From Filosporella fistucella (Eukaryota > Ascomycota > Leotiomycetes > Helotiales), in NCBI GenBank assembly GCA_030077755.1, contig JAQJZZ010000014.1, positions 3,348,001 through 3,412,000 on the forward strand: DNA of 64,000 nucleotides, in the 5' to 3' direction. Positions 34,748-47,682 of this stretch are shown here, in pieces. A program made the translations under genes and the position numbers. A model generated the notes under the pieces. It was not told where the DNA came from and searched no databases. It saw only the letters and a list, made by a program, of their open reading frames with translations. Position 1 is the first letter of the stretch. Each line of letters starts with the position of its first letter.

Positions 34748-35934
34748 ATGGTCACTGTTGCTACAGATCGTACGAAAGATATACAAGATGCTCCGCGCGT
34801 TATCACCCCCACTTCTGAAGAATTGAGAAGGTCAACGTACGACAGCCCGAATATTGAAGCAGCACTCGAGGCGCTACATCAAGATGGATTCGTGGTCTTG
34901 AAATCTGTCGTTCATGTAGATCATGTCGAGAAATTAAATGATTATATGGGCAAAGAAGCAGATGATCTACTCAAGAACAATGTCAAGCCTTTCAATCAAG
35001 GAGTCAATTGTATGCTCTTCTTTTCTTCTTAGAAATGCAGCTAAAATAAATTTTAGCAAACATTCTTCAAGCTCCTCCCCTGAAAGAGCCAAATTTACTT
35101 TTTGATGACGTTTTCTTCAACCCATTTGTCATTCAGCTCATGAACGCGTATGTTTTCAATTTTCATTTTATTTCAGATTTCATGGTATATTAAATATACT
35201 TATTCAATAAGATATCTTGGTTCCAAGCCCATCTGGAACTTTATGACTGGCAATAATGCATTACCAAAGACGAATGGTCTCAGACAGCCTGTCCACAAGG
35301 ATATCACATTTTTCCATCCTCAGGTAATTACTCCTTGACCACTTGAGATCGATGTACTCACACCCCCAGTGCCCCTTTTTCGTCATCGCCAATATTCCTC
35401 TTTGCTCCTTCAATCCAAGTACTGGATCTACAGAGTTTTGGCTTGGCTCTCATGCGCATACTTCCGGTCACGATCAAGTTATTGCAACAGCTGAATCTAC
35501 ACTAGCAAATGCAAGATTGATTGCTGGAGACCCGGAGTGCAATGTCCTACCTGAAGTGAGAGAAAAGAGACGTCTAGTCAGACCTCCTATACAACCGATT
35601 TGCGAGAAGGGAGATATCATGTTGAGAGATTTGCGAACATGGCATGCTGGAATGCCAAACGAGAGCGAGAATTATAGGATCATGCTTGCTTTGGGATATC
35701 AGGTACAAGGATATTTCCTCAATGTCTTTCCTTTTCTTGAAGATTACTGTATTGACATATGTACAGGCACAATGGTATGAAAACCATACGCTCCGCGTAA
35801 AACTTCCACTCAGCCAAGGAAATTTCTTCTTAAAACACGGCGGACAACCAGTAGAAGTCCGAGCCGACCTCCTCCCCGATGAGGCAGACTTTGTAAAGCT
35901 AAATGACGACTTCGCGTTCCGCCGCTCAATCTGA
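34748..35934 (+). CDS. Phytanoyl-CoA dioxygenase (PhyH) family protein
   Basis: Fe(II)/2-oxoglutarate-dependent oxygenase of about 321 aa. Five exons fit: 34748-35009, 35057-35147, 35212-35323, 35370-35702 and 35767-35934. The metal-binding facial triad is visible: His146 and Asp148 in PVHKDITFFH, and His247 in LRTWHAGMPN. The N-terminal part (ALEALHQDGFVVLKSVV) is typical of PhyH proteins. Fungal members act on varied small molecules, including secondary metabolites, so the substrate is open. It is divergent from a nucleobase-type permease, 735 bp apart, which hints at joint use but does not prove it. Confidence 0.88.
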
Positions 35935-37027
35935 ATCTCGCCTCATCTTTCCCTCTACACCTAAATTGGAAGACCCAAAATTGGGCCCCGGAAATCTAAT
36001 CTCTATAGTGCTGTCAAAGCAGTACATCTTTAGCATATCCCACGTGGAAATTGCATATAAATTCTCCGTTTGTTGCACATCGTGCTCATCCATTGTTGAC
36101 AACTCTTTGGTAAATGAAGCCTCCACTAGGCTATATGCGCCCGCTTTGACATATTGTGTACGCCAAAACTCCGAACACGCCTCTCAGCTTTCCCAAAACA
36201 GCTGGAAAGGTCTCAGCTTCTTATATATTTCTTTCTCATTTGGGACTCGGCATTTTAAATGCATATTGCGGAGAGTAGAGGGGGGTCAGTGCCCCTTTAC
36301 CCGTCACGTGCCGCAGCCAACTCGGGCAGACGGGAAAATTGCTAGGAGGGAAACTCGCTTCTCTGCTTCTATTTGGCAGAATAGAATTTTCAAACCAACA
36401 TATGTCTGAGGGTTGCTTTATTAAATGCTAGTCATCGGACTTGAATAATATCAAGCTTTTCTTTTTTTGAATATAGATCGAGCGACCGATATTGGGTTAT
36501 TAGCCACATAGCGGGGTTACCTACACCAGCCACACTCATCTAGTCTACCCCGCTATTAACATCCCCTTTTCTGAAGTCTTTCCTTGTCCTCCTTCCTCTC
36601 TCAACCTCAAACACCCATCACGGACCATCATTTCTCCTTTCCGGCACCTCCAAGCAAAGAATCTCAAAAATCCACCAACCCCAGATCGACGATCGACGCT
36701 TCTTCATTTAGCCAAAACTCGCTCTCTCAGCATCATCTCCACTTCGCTTCATGCAAATCCTCGTTCATCCCATATTTTCGCGAATCCGAGGTTCTTAGAG
36801 AGGATAGGTGGGGTTCGAGAATAGGCTCAAGTAGAAACAGACTTTGGCCTCGTTTATTTGTTTCGCGATGCTCGGAACGAAATTTGTCGATCTTTATATG
36901 TGACAAGGTCATTTTGTGAGCAAGTACCTAAGTATATATGTAAGAACTCGAATTTCCATCTTGTTTGAGAGTAAGTTTGTTCCTACATTCCTTCATTTTT
37001 TCACTTGTACATATTCCATTCTTCAGT
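35935..37027. other. Intergenic, upstream of GH74
   Basis: About 1.1 kb. It holds CACGTG cores near 36040 and 36305 and a CCCC-rich stretch near 36290-36300. A 111-codon frame at 36584-36919 is Ser/Pro-rich, lacks an obvious ATG and looks like leader sequence. No gene is called. Confidence 0.5.
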
Positions 37028-39396
37028 ATGCGTTCCATACTTCTCTTCAGCAGTCTTCTTTACTCTGTTTCAGCCTACACCTGTGAGTACTTACCTTTAA
37101 GTTCTACCAGAACATGCTAACATTAACAGGGAAAAATGTCAGAATCGGTGGAGGTGGCGGCTTTACACCAGGAATTGTCTTTAACCCCACTGAAGAGGGC
37201 CTCGCATACGCCAGAACAGACATTGGTGGTCTGTACAAATTGAACACAGATGATTCCTGGACGCCGCTACAAGACTATGCAAATGACACAACATGGTAAG
37301 TTGCGTCTACGCCCAACGTAATATCAGTATCTCACCGAAAAGGCACGACTGGGGCGTTGATGCTCTAGCAACAGATCCAATCGACCCAAAGCGCCTGTAC
37401 ATCGCAGTAGGCATGTATACCAATTCCTGGGATCCGAACAATGGCTCCATTCTCCGCAGTCAAGACTACGGCCAAACCTGGGAAAGCACACCTCTCCCCT
37501 TCAAAGTCGGCGGTAACATGCCCGGTCGAGGTATGGGCGAACGACTAGCCATCGATCCCCAGAATAACAAGATCATCTACTTTGGTGCTCGGAGTGGGAA
37601 CGGACTATGGAAAAGTGTCGATCAAGGACTTTCTTTTCAGAAAGTTGATAGTTTCACGGCAGTGGGAACGTATCAAGCTGATGCTACTGATACAAGTGGT
37701 TATAGCAATGATATCAACGGGCTAGCTGCTGTGACTTTTGATCCTACTTCTCCTCTGATCAATGGAGCGACATCGAGAATTTACGTCGGCACTGCTGATA
37801 GGAATGCTTCAACGTGGGTATCAAATGATGCCGGAGAGACATGGATAGCTATGGCTGGTCAACCAACTGGCGTATTCCCTCACAAGATGTTATTCTCAAC
37901 AGCTGAGAAAGCACTCTACATCTCATATAACAGCGAATCTGGTCCCTACAGTGCTGGAACCGGATACGTCGCTCGAGTATCTACTAATGGTACATTCACG
38001 GACATCACTCCTTCCTGGGCAGCGAAGAACAATATCACTATCGGATATGGTGGTCTAGCTTTAGATGCCCAGAATCCCGGAACGGTCATGGTAGCAGCGA
38101 TGAATCTATGGGCTCCTGATGTTCAAATCTTCAGAAGTACTGATTCTGTAAGTCTCTTCTGTTCCCCGATTTTCCCCTCAAAATCGATTCTAATATCTCC
38201 AGGGTGCAACATGGTCAACAATCTGGGACTACGTAAACGGCGCCCAAGTGAAATACTATACCTACGATGTACATCCTCATCCCCCTCCCATTCCTAATCC
38301 TTTCTAACAAACCCCTTAGACTGACGCCGCCCCTTGGATAACCGCCTCCCGCCAACCAGGCGACACCAAGATCCTAGGCTGGATGGTCGAGGCCCTCTCT
38401 ATCAACCCTTTTGACCCATCCCACTTCCTCTACGGCACAGGCGCCACAATCTACTCTTCCAAAAACACCCTCTCCTTCCCAGCCGTGCACATCTCTTCCG
38501 CAGCAACAGGAATAGAAGAAACCTCCGTTCAAAACCTGATTGCTCCCCCGGGGATAGGAAGCCCGTTAGTGAGCGCCGTAGCTGATATCGGCGGCTTCGT
38601 GCATAAGGATCTTGATATCCCGCCTGCAGACGCATTCGAGACCCCATTTTGGAGTACCACCAACGCCCTTGATTACGCGGGGTTAGATGTGAAGAAGATG
38701 GTTAGGATAGGGAATGGTCAATTAGCTACTAGTACCACAGGAGGACAAACCTGGAGCCTTAGTTCTGCTCCCCCTGCTGGTGCAAGTGGAGGGAGTATCG
38801 CGCTCTCTGCGGATGGATCAACGGTCGTATGGACTTCATCTGCTGGATCACTACTTATTTCCCTTTCTGCGAATGCTTCTTCTACGCCTGCATCTACGAT
38901 CGCATCGCTACCAACTGGTATAGCAGTCATAGCAGATAAAGCCAACCCTGCCTATTTCTACGCCGCTTCTACAACAGGAATATACACCTCCTCCAACAGC
39001 GGACAAAGTTTCACTCTCAGCACCAATCTCTCCTCTTCCTCTACCCCGGAACTAGCTGTCGATCCTCTCATCCCGGGTTCTCTATATATCTCCACTTCCT
39101 CTGGAATCTACCACTCCTCATTCGGATCCTCGCTCACAAGACTCCCTGACGTTTCGGCAGGCCACGCGATAGCTATCGGTAAAGGAAGCGGGAATACGAC
39201 GAATGTATATGCGTTTGCGACTATAGATGGAGAGAGCAAGTTGAGGCTCAGGAAGGGAGAGGGAAGCTGGGAGGTGATAAGTACCCCGCAAATGGGGTTT
39301 GGGAGCAGTAGCGCGAATTGTCTTGCTGCGAGCAGTGAGGAGGAATTAGTGTTTGTGGGGACCAATGGGAGGGGGATTTTCTACGGAAGACCATGA
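37028..39396 (+). CDS. GH74 xyloglucanase, secreted, no CBM
   Basis: Secreted xyloglucan-specific glucanase of about 722 aa with two seven-bladed propeller domains expected. Five exons fit: 37028-37082, 37130-37295, 37343-38147, 38203-38268 and 38320-39396. The signal peptide (MRSILLFSSLLYSVSA) is encoded in the first, 55-nt exon. Conserved blocks are YARTDIGGLYK and VSAVADIGGFVHKD, carrying the two catalytic-site aspartates of GH74, plus sialidase-like repeats (RSQDYGQTWES, SNDAGETW, TTGGQTWS). The C-terminus ends at GTNGRGIFYGRP with no CBM1, which some homologues carry. Endo or oligo-specific action is not decided by sequence. Confidence 0.92.
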
Positions 39397-39795
39397 GTTT
39401 GAAGTAGAGGGCAGGGGACACAAAATTGGGAGTGGGATCCAAGATTGGGCAATGATTTTGGAATAGAGTATGTTAAGAGCATACAACTTTACGGCGCATG
39501 TTTGTCTTCACAGGCTGGAGATTGGATGGTTTGAAAGGGCTCGAATGCTAAGGGTCTCCTGGGTCACTGGTCAAAAGGAAAATTTGACGATGTAGTTATA
39601 GGACTTCAACGGATTATCATTTATCTTATGATTCACTGCTTTTCAGTTCTCATCTAACTCATTCCACACCAAGGGGGCGTCACAGCGATCCGCAACATGA
39701 CACACAGACCTAGCCCAAAACACAGCTAAGCCTGCATCAACCCCAAAATTAAACGCTGCAAATCGCAATCAAAAGGAAGAAAGCCTCATCTCAGC
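39397..39795. other. Intergenic, convergent ends
   Basis: About 400 bp between the convergent GH74 and nucleoside transporter genes. Nothing is seen beyond probable 3' UTRs. Confidence 0.6.
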
Positions 39796-41813
39796 TTAGG
39801 AGACAGTAACATATTTGCTTCCATCTGTGATCAACATGCCTGCAATACTGGCACTGGTCAAGGTAGCAATAACACCTGAAATAAGCGCTGAGAAGGCAAC
39901 CTTGGCAACGCGACCACTTTGACCTGGCGCAAGTTGGGACAGGACACCGATTTGGATACCGACGGAAGAGATGTTACCGAATCCACAGACGGCATAGATA
40001 GCGATCAAGCGGGAACGGGCAGAAAGGGAGGCGTATTCACCCTCTTTGGCGGTGAGAGCTGCGAACTATTGAATAATTAGCAACAGAAATTGTATCTAAG
40101 CATGATCAGACTTACAGCGACGAACTCGTTGGCCACAACCTTGATACCAATTAACTTTGAAACCTTGAAGATATCATCACCACTTCGCTCGACACCCAGC
40201 AAGAAAGCAACTGGGTAGAAGAGGTATCCACAAATCAACTCCACGCTCAAAGGAGGAGAGTTGATATTGAGGTAATGGCCCCACCATCCCAAAAGAGCAT
40301 TGACGAGAGCCAAGAGGGACAGAATACAAAGCAGAGCAGCGATGATCATGCCACCGACCTTAATTCCCAACCAAGAGCCATTGGCAAATGCGTGAAGAGA
40401 GTTTGACGGCTTCTCATCGTTATCCTTGGGAACAACAACGGTTCCTGCAGTAAGGGATTCTTCGGTTTCAGGGTAGCGGAGCTTGGAGATAGCCAGGGAT
40501 GCAGGAATACTCATAACACAAGAGGACACCAAGGCGAGAGGAGAAATACCCATGCCAATATAAACAGCAAGAATTGAGCCGGCAATCGTCGCGAATCCAG
40601 ATGTCATGACTTGATGCAATTCTGCCAAGGTCAAGTGAGGAATGTATGGCTTGATGATCATGGCAGACTCTCCTTGACCAACGAAGGGAGAAGCAGCTGC
40701 GACAACAGCCTCGGCTCCAGATACCTTCATACCATAAAAGAAAACGGTGGCAAACTTTCCGATAGCCCATTGCAACCAGCCCCAGTAGTATAGCAATTGG
40801 ACAAAAGCAACGAAGAAGATAATTGGTGGAATGACGCCCAGAATGAAGTATCCAAGTTCAAGAGCGGATGCTGAGGTCAAGAAAGCGGTTCCGCTTCCAG
40901 CAAATCCCAAAAGAGACTTGGCGAGGTATGCGATGAAGTTGAAAATATCATACTAGTCATATGAGCGGCTGAGTGAATGTTGCAAAGAGGGAAACTTACA
41001 CCGGCTTTGGTGCGCAACACAAAAAGCGCCAAAAGGAACTGTGCTAGCATGCCAACAATGACAGTCTGCCATTGAATTGCCTTGCGGTTCTTGGATGTAG
41101 CGTAGAAAACAGCAATGAAGACCAACAAGCCAAACAGACTGACAGCTCGGTTGGCCCTTGTATTATCGGCAGATTCCTCTGTAGCGAACGTTCCCACAAG
41201 GAATACAGCAACAGTGCCAGCAGCTCCAAGAGGTAGTCTGAGCTTCTCGGGTATCATCTTGACAGGTCCGTAGATGGCCTTCATCCAAACGAAAGCGATT
41301 GGCTTGGTGACGTATTTGGTTGAGACATACAAAGTGACAAATCGAACGGTGATAGCAAGCCATACCAGGAATGGAATCAACCACCCAAGATCAGAGCGAT
41401 GGAGAACTAAGCCGGCGATCCACCAACTGTGTTACCTGTCAGCCTGATTTTTGCAACACGGAAAGCCCGACGCATGCTACATACCCAGTCCATACCAACC
41501 AGAAGAACAAGTAGAAAAATGGTCTGTAGGTGTTCCAGAGCCAGATAGTCCAGTGTACTGGGCCCTCATCAATTTCCTCCCTGACCTCCATGGAATTGTT
41601 GGAGCGCTCGCGATCGAGGTCCTTCTCGTCGAAGATTGCGCCATCCTTGACACCTTTTTCTTCATCGGAGGACGACTTGTGGTCGAGCGACGGCGCGGAG
41701 CTGATTTCCTTCTCGTGATGAACCTTCTGAGCCTGTTCATGGTGGGGGATTTCAACACCGGCATCGAAGTGATCGTTACCACGAACGGTAGTGTCGTTCA
41801 CGTTGCTGGCCAT
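39796..41813 (-). CDS. Concentrative nucleoside transporter (CNT family)
   Basis: Plasma-membrane nucleoside importer driven by an ion gradient, about 620 aa. Four exons fit: 41813-41485, 41426-41000, 40952-40116 and 40065-39796. After a charged cytosolic N-terminus of about 90 residues come multiple TM segments. The CNT signature block FVGQGESAMIIKPYI and the later GVERSGDDI, VVANEFVA and CGFGNISSVGIQIG are all present. Yeasts such as S. cerevisiae lack CNTs, but many filamentous fungi have them (e.g. CntA of Aspergillus nidulans). It may work with the NCS1 permease gene 6 kb away in nucleoside and base salvage, which is inference. A TATAAAT lies about 125 bp upstream. Confidence 0.92.
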
Positions 41814-44800
41814 CTTGGGTAAGATGTCGAGTTACGCAAGAGATTTTGACAGGAGGTGGGGCTGTGATCTCCAGGAGTCGACGACAAGCTGGATCAAAAA
41901 GACGAGGAGACAACTGAAATTGAAAGAGGCGCCAGTGAATTTATATCTACCTCTCCGCCTTCTTAGCTTTGCCCACCGTTCCCTCCCAGTCGAGCCAGTT
42001 CACCCCATCTAGCCTCGGAAGCACCATACGACCAGGACATGCCGCATAATGTCGAGCCCAAGCCCACCTGGCTCCCTGCACATACATACATTTACACCAC
42101 ATTGAAGAGGCCGCCTTCTAATCAGTGCCAGTCGAGCCAGTACCAGTGCCAGTGCCAATTAAATGGCCGGATGCGCCAAATCGGAGGCCTGCCCTTTCAA
42201 ACTTTAGCTCTGATAATCTCAAGGTCCCCTCTTTCTTACCCACCGAACCAGCTTTAAAGTGTCTTTCGTGCGATAAGGTCGAGTGCCCAGCCTTTACCAG
42301 CCTTGGCTCGCGTCTTCAGCCTTGGCTCTCTGGCTAGAGGCGGCGGGAGTCAATACGGATTAGGAAGGTGAGGACTGCACTCCAACATTTCAAAGATCTC
42401 CAGATTCCCAATTGTGCAGTAAACCCGGATCTATGGAGAGGGACCACTGTGGTAGTGGGCATTTCCGAGACGGCCATTGACGGTACTCACCGTTGCGGCT
42501 GTATTCAGCTCTAGTCAATTGTGCATCGAGTGGCAGAGAGTCAGCGGAGGATTTGGAGACGAAGGAGGATCGTCGGTGCAATTGGGAAGGTCGTGTAATA
42601 CGGTTGAGGTGTCTGCGAGCTTCCGTATTATGTACGAAATATGTGAGAGACCGAGAACACGAGAGAAGCACGCTGTTGGAGAACTTGCACGCGACTTGGA
42701 GCCCCATGCAATGCTTCGAGAATGTAATGCTGCACTCAGGAGAACTATATGATGCCTTGCATCTGGTTATACGAGTCTCGTCCTGGTACAACGTGTCAAA
42801 GACTTCAGACTCATCTGAAATCTTAGTTGGTGGTACTGTACGTACAGAGTGTGAAGCAACGATCAGATCAAACAATCAGACAGATAAACAAACAAATCAA
42901 CGTACGAGTCTCCCTCCTTCTGCTTTGGGATCCAATCAAGCCACAATAGAAAACCGCACATGCAATGTCCAAGCATGTTATCAGCGAAGACTCCCACTTG
43001 GATTATCCCGAGATACTGGATGGCAAAATTATTGTATGCCAAGACTTCTTATCCTGTTGTGCCGTTATGCTGCACTGCCAAGCCGTGAGCGATACCCTAG
43101 AACGAACGGGAGAATGTTCCAAGATTTAAAGATCCGCAAAATAGTTCTTGCCACCGATAAAGAGATAGAACGTGGCAATTGACCATATAGAAATTGTCAT
43201 GTGAGATATACATTCGGATATGGTTATGGAGTCCCTCCGACATTTTCAAACATAAGCAGTAACACCTTTGAATTGTTCGTGAAGGTTGGGAAATAATTCC
43301 AAATGCCGCAGAGCTTTTCAGCAAGTTCGCAGTTGCTCGTAACGCCAGGCCTTTCGGCGTCTCTCGGTGATGTTTCTCCAGCGCATATCCTAAGCCTGTC
43401 AGCCTGTTATCAGTAAGACAAGTCGCCAATCGGCCTTTCCGGTGCTGGGATGTTAGACTCAACAATATGGCGAAAAGTGATCGAAACCTTATAATTGCTG
43501 CAGAATGGCGAGGCTGGTTGCTGGTCTTCCAGAAGATATCTATCCACATAGTCTATAGATTACAGCCATTTATTGCTTGCGTGATGAGCTGGGAGCGTAT
43601 TGTGATGAAGGCGGCATTCCCGCACGGCGAGTGCTACGAATATTCTCGAGTAGGATCATTATGTCGCTGAGACCGAAATGGTCATCATGCCTTTATCTTC
43701 TTCTGTGCAGGAACTTTCTTCCTTGACTGTCATCGGTATCGCGATCCTCAAGGTAGTTTTATTGCTTCGTTCTTGATTTGTGACGGGCCATTCTTGAGAA
43801 GTTCCATGCATAATGGGGTATGCGGAGTGGTGTGAATGAATGCAGAAGAGGTATACACAGAATAGTATGCCCAAAATTCCATACCCTCTCAGGCGTACAT
43901 TGCGTGCGTCAGGTCGATTACTTGCCATGGATGTCTGCCCCTTTTTGTGAGTTGTATTGTGCTTTTTACCTTGATGCCTCTGTGTCATGTATGCTGAAGG
44001 ACTCTTTAGAGCTGTCTTTCGTTCATTGTAGCAATCATATCGGAGTATGTCGCGATAACTGATGAACTGAGACGTTGAAGGTGATGAGTTAAAAGGTGCA
44101 ATGTGGTGAAGTTTTGTATTTGTCTTGAAGCGTTCCTTCCTTTTGCGGTGCCAAGTGCGCTGTGCCGCTTCTTGTCGGTTTGCAAAGCTCAACCTCAACA
44201 TTTGTCGGTGTCCAGAGGAACTTTGAAAGGAGTTTTATTGTCCTTTCAGAAAGATGAGGAATTTTTGGGATTGATATCTCACTTCGAGAAGAAATATCGG
44301 ATGGCTGTTAGTCCGTGGATTACTGTAGTAGGCATCGTGAGTCATTGGCCGAAAATGTCTGGGCATCCTTTTTCGTCTTGCCATGTGGAGATGACACCAC
44401 TCTCCGCCAATATTTGTTACAGCACTTTTCCTTTAAGTGGCTGGATAATTTTCATGCTTAGAAATGTTTAAGAGAATTTTGCTGATACTTGATGTTGAAA
44501 TAAAGTTGTCGAGGCATTGTCAAAGGTGGGGTGCTGATGCTGTAGTTATCTAGTGTGGTGCTTGTCAGAATTCTCTCACTGCGCGACAGAATAGTTATCT
44601 TAGATCACCTTTCTAATGCACGGAGATTCTTCCATTCAAATATTCTTTCAGGTGACGTTTAAGTTACACACCTCCCAGAGTAAATCGTATATTGCCTACC
44701 CGGCTAGGATAAACTCAACGTCTCCTGGCGGTTTGAGCTTCGTGCTCAACCATATATCACTCTTGCGCCGTCTCGACTTTTGAGCTGGTTTTATCGCATA

Positions 44801-45738
44801 GTATTTGTCCCCAGCTCTCTTTTTTCCTATAACCTGGAAACCTTGATCTCAGACAATGTATTGTTAAGCCAACTCGTTCATGAACCACTTTAGCTCAACA
44901 TCCGAAGGATGTGTGCAGTACCTCCCAAGTAAGTGAGGCAAGTTCTCCGTACATTACCACACAACTTGGGAAGCACGTTTATTCTCGATCATAGCACAAG
45001 GCATTATCCAAAATCCTGTGCGAATGCGTGATCATTGTCTGTAGATAATCATCAACCAAGAGGTGATTGAGAACTACCTAACCAGGAATCCTGCAAGTAC
45101 CGCAGACAGAAGATCCACCTTGCGCAAAAATTGGAAAGATGACGATATTCACGGCGCTTCAGCACTTTAATCATTAGTGGAGTTAAGGGATTTACATTGT
45201 TCGACTGCACACCCTAAGTCCGAGGTGTGTCGATTTAAGTGCCAGAAATGACACAATAGCTTGGCTATAAGTGCAATCCACCCCTTGATAAGGTAAGTTT
45301 CAAAACCTATCAATATTTTGTTCTTTGGCTGCAAATATCCCAGCCCAGTGGTTTTGTGCAATTCCTGCCCTTAAAATCTATCCTGGTACCAGTCATGCCA
45401 GTACCACGGCCTCGGTAGCTAGGGTTTGTGGTATGAGAAGCCTCAACATTACACCTGAATGTTTATCATCGCATCATCTACTTGCTATTTGATGTTATTC
45501 CCACCATGTGGCCGGACGGTCTCAAAGACGCCACACTGCAAATAAGGTGGGATAGTATGCGCCGATAATGTACTCTGTACAGTACATACCCAGATAGTTC
45601 TACCTTTATGGTCTATCTCTGGGACCAATTTTAGGCATTGATAGAACTTATATATAGGAACGCTCCCTGCTCGTATTACACAGCTCATATTCGCAGTCAC
45701 CCTTGAATTGGCTGTATACTTCTCCATCATTTCCTACC
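41814..45738. other. 3.9-kb gene-poor divergent region
   Basis: Shared upstream region of the CNT and a second MFS gene. Several frames reach 120-230 codons (e.g. 42493-43182 plus; 43097-43549 and 43659-44201 minus), but they overlap on opposite strands and lack domains. An 89-codon frame with one hydrophobic segment at 43659-43928 (minus, MASNRPDARN) is possible but unsupported. A small GCCAGT-type direct repeat lies at about 42125-42157. A TATATATA at 45649 serves the MFS gene. Confidence 0.5.
45649..45656 (+). promoter_or_regulatory. TATA box of second MFS gene
   Basis: TATATATA, 83 bp upstream of the ATG at 45739. Confidence 0.45.
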
Positions 45739-47682
45739 ATGTCGTCCCGAAAGGATGAAACTGCGCCTGAAGGGGGCTCCGACCGCCAATCCCAGACCTC
45801 AAGTGAGAAAGTCGATCTCGATAGCAAAACTCCACGAGCACTCCTTGAAGATGCCGAAGTGGTCACCGCCAGAGGAAATATTATCACCAAAGATGGTGCA
45901 GTCATTTCTACACAAGATAGCGATTCAAGCCTTTCAACCAACGTCTTCCAGGATCCCGAGGTCAAGGCTTACTATGTCGGCGTCTACGAAAAGGCTCAAT
46001 ACGAATGTCGACATGTATTCGATGCTGACCTCACCTGGACACGAGAAGAGGAGAGAAAGCTAGTGCGAAAGCTCGATTGGCGCGGTATGTCAATGCGCTT
46101 CCCTTGCGAGACTCAAATTATAAGTCGGATTCTAACATTGTGCAGTATGTCTTTGGGCTTGTGTCATGTTCTTCAGTCTTCAGGTCGATCGAGGAAACAT
46201 TAGTCAAGCTGTCTCTGGTACATTGTTAAAAGACCTGAAAATCAATACCAATGACTTCAATCTTGGTAACACAGTCTTCACGGTTTCGTTCTTGCTCGCC
46301 GAACTTCCTTCTCAACTAGTGTCTAAGAAATTCGGTCCTGATCGGTGGATTCCGGTGCAAATGGTCCTATGGTCAATCGTCGCAATGTCTCAAGCTGCCA
46401 TGAAGAATAGAACCCAATTCTTGCTGACACGCTCTCTTATCGGAATGCTTGAGGTGCGTCGTAGAATTCCTCATTTACGGTTTTCAGAGACTGACTTTGA
46501 GCCAGGGTGGTTTTATTCCTGATCTAGTCCTCTGGTTATCCTATTTCTATACATCTAGGGAGCTTCCCATTCGACTAAGTTTCTTTTGGACTGCTCTGAG
46601 TGTCACCGGCATTGCTGCCTCGCTCGCTGCATTCGGTATTTTTCATCTTGAGGGTACGAATGGCCTTGCAGGATGGCGTTGGCTATTTTTGCTCGAGGGT
46701 CTTCTCACGCTTCTCATTGGAATAGCATCATTCTTCTTGATGCCTGCTTCCGCAGTTCAAACCAAGACTTGGTTCAGGCCTAATGGTTGGTTCACTGACC
46801 GTGAATTGAGCATCGTTGTCAACCGTGTGCTTCGTGATGACCCAAGCAAAGGCGACATGCACAATCGTCAAGCCATCACCCCAAAGCGTCTCTGGCATGC
46901 CATCCAAGATTATGATTTGTAAGTTTATTCATCCTTCCATGTCAAATTGCACTTACTAAATCCAACAGATGGCCAGTCTATGCCCTCGGTCTGATCTGTT
47001 TCATCCCTCAATCTCCACCTGGCACATACTTGACCCAAACTCTTCGAGGTCTCGGATTCAGCACTTTCAACACCAATTTACTTACCATTCCCAAGGACAT
47101 TTTCCATATAATCACCCTGCTTGGTATCACATGGATCAGTGAAAAGACCAATCAACGTGCTCTAGTCGGCATCGCACAGCCGCTCTGGACTCTTCCCTGT
47201 ATCGTCGCTCTCGTTGCCTGGCCAGGTTTGATCAAGGACAAATGGGGTACTTTCGGTCTCATCACAACCTTGCTGAGCTATCCCTATTGCCACGCTATCA
47301 ATGTGGGATGGATCTCTAAGAATTCCAACAATGTTGGATCCCGATCTGTTTCCGCCGCTTTCTACAATATGTGTGTTCAACTCGGTGGCATCACTGCAGC
47401 AAATATTTACCGCAACGATGATAAACCGTATTACCGTCGCGGAAACCGGGCACTCCTTGGCATCAACGTCTTGTCAATCTGCTTGTTTCTGTTTGCGAAG
47501 GGATACTATGTCCTCAAGAACAAGATCCGTGACAAGAAGTGGAATGCGATGACTCCTGAGGTATGTCTATCATCCGTGCTTGATATTATTCTGACTAATG
47601 ATATTTGCAGCAACGTGCTGACTACACTCTCAACACTACCGACAAAAATAGTCGTCGCCTCGACTTCCGATTTGCTTCTTAG
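45739..47682 (+). CDS. MFS transporter, anion:cation symporter family
   Basis: Plasma-membrane transporter of about 576 aa. Five exons fit: 45739-46084, 46146-46453, 46506-46918, 46969-47560 and 47611-47682. A long acidic N-terminus (about 110 residues) precedes TM1 (LWACVMFFSLQVDRGNISQA), with the DRGNISQA block typical of Dal5/Liz1/Seo1 relatives. GGFIPDLVLWLSYFYTSREL, GWRWLFLLEG and NVGSRSVSAAFYNMCVQLGG are further family blocks. About twelve TM segments are visible. The final exon adds a short polar tail. Substrates in this family include pantothenate, biotin, nicotinate and allantoate; none is favoured by the sequence. It is convergent with the acetate-type transporter gene. Confidence 0.9.

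Noticed and set aside
36584..36919. 111-codon Ser/Pro-rich plus frame upstream of GH74
   Set aside because: Lacks an obvious ATG and fits an untranslated leader better.
42493..43182. 229-codon plus-strand open frame
   Set aside because: No domain, signal peptide or TM segment, odd Cys/Arg-rich composition, and overlapped by similar-sized minus-strand frames.
43659..44201. 180-codon minus-strand frame with a hydrophobic segment (Met at 43928)
   Set aside because: The long form lacks an ATG start. The 89-aa form has a single hydrophobic stretch and no homology I recognise.
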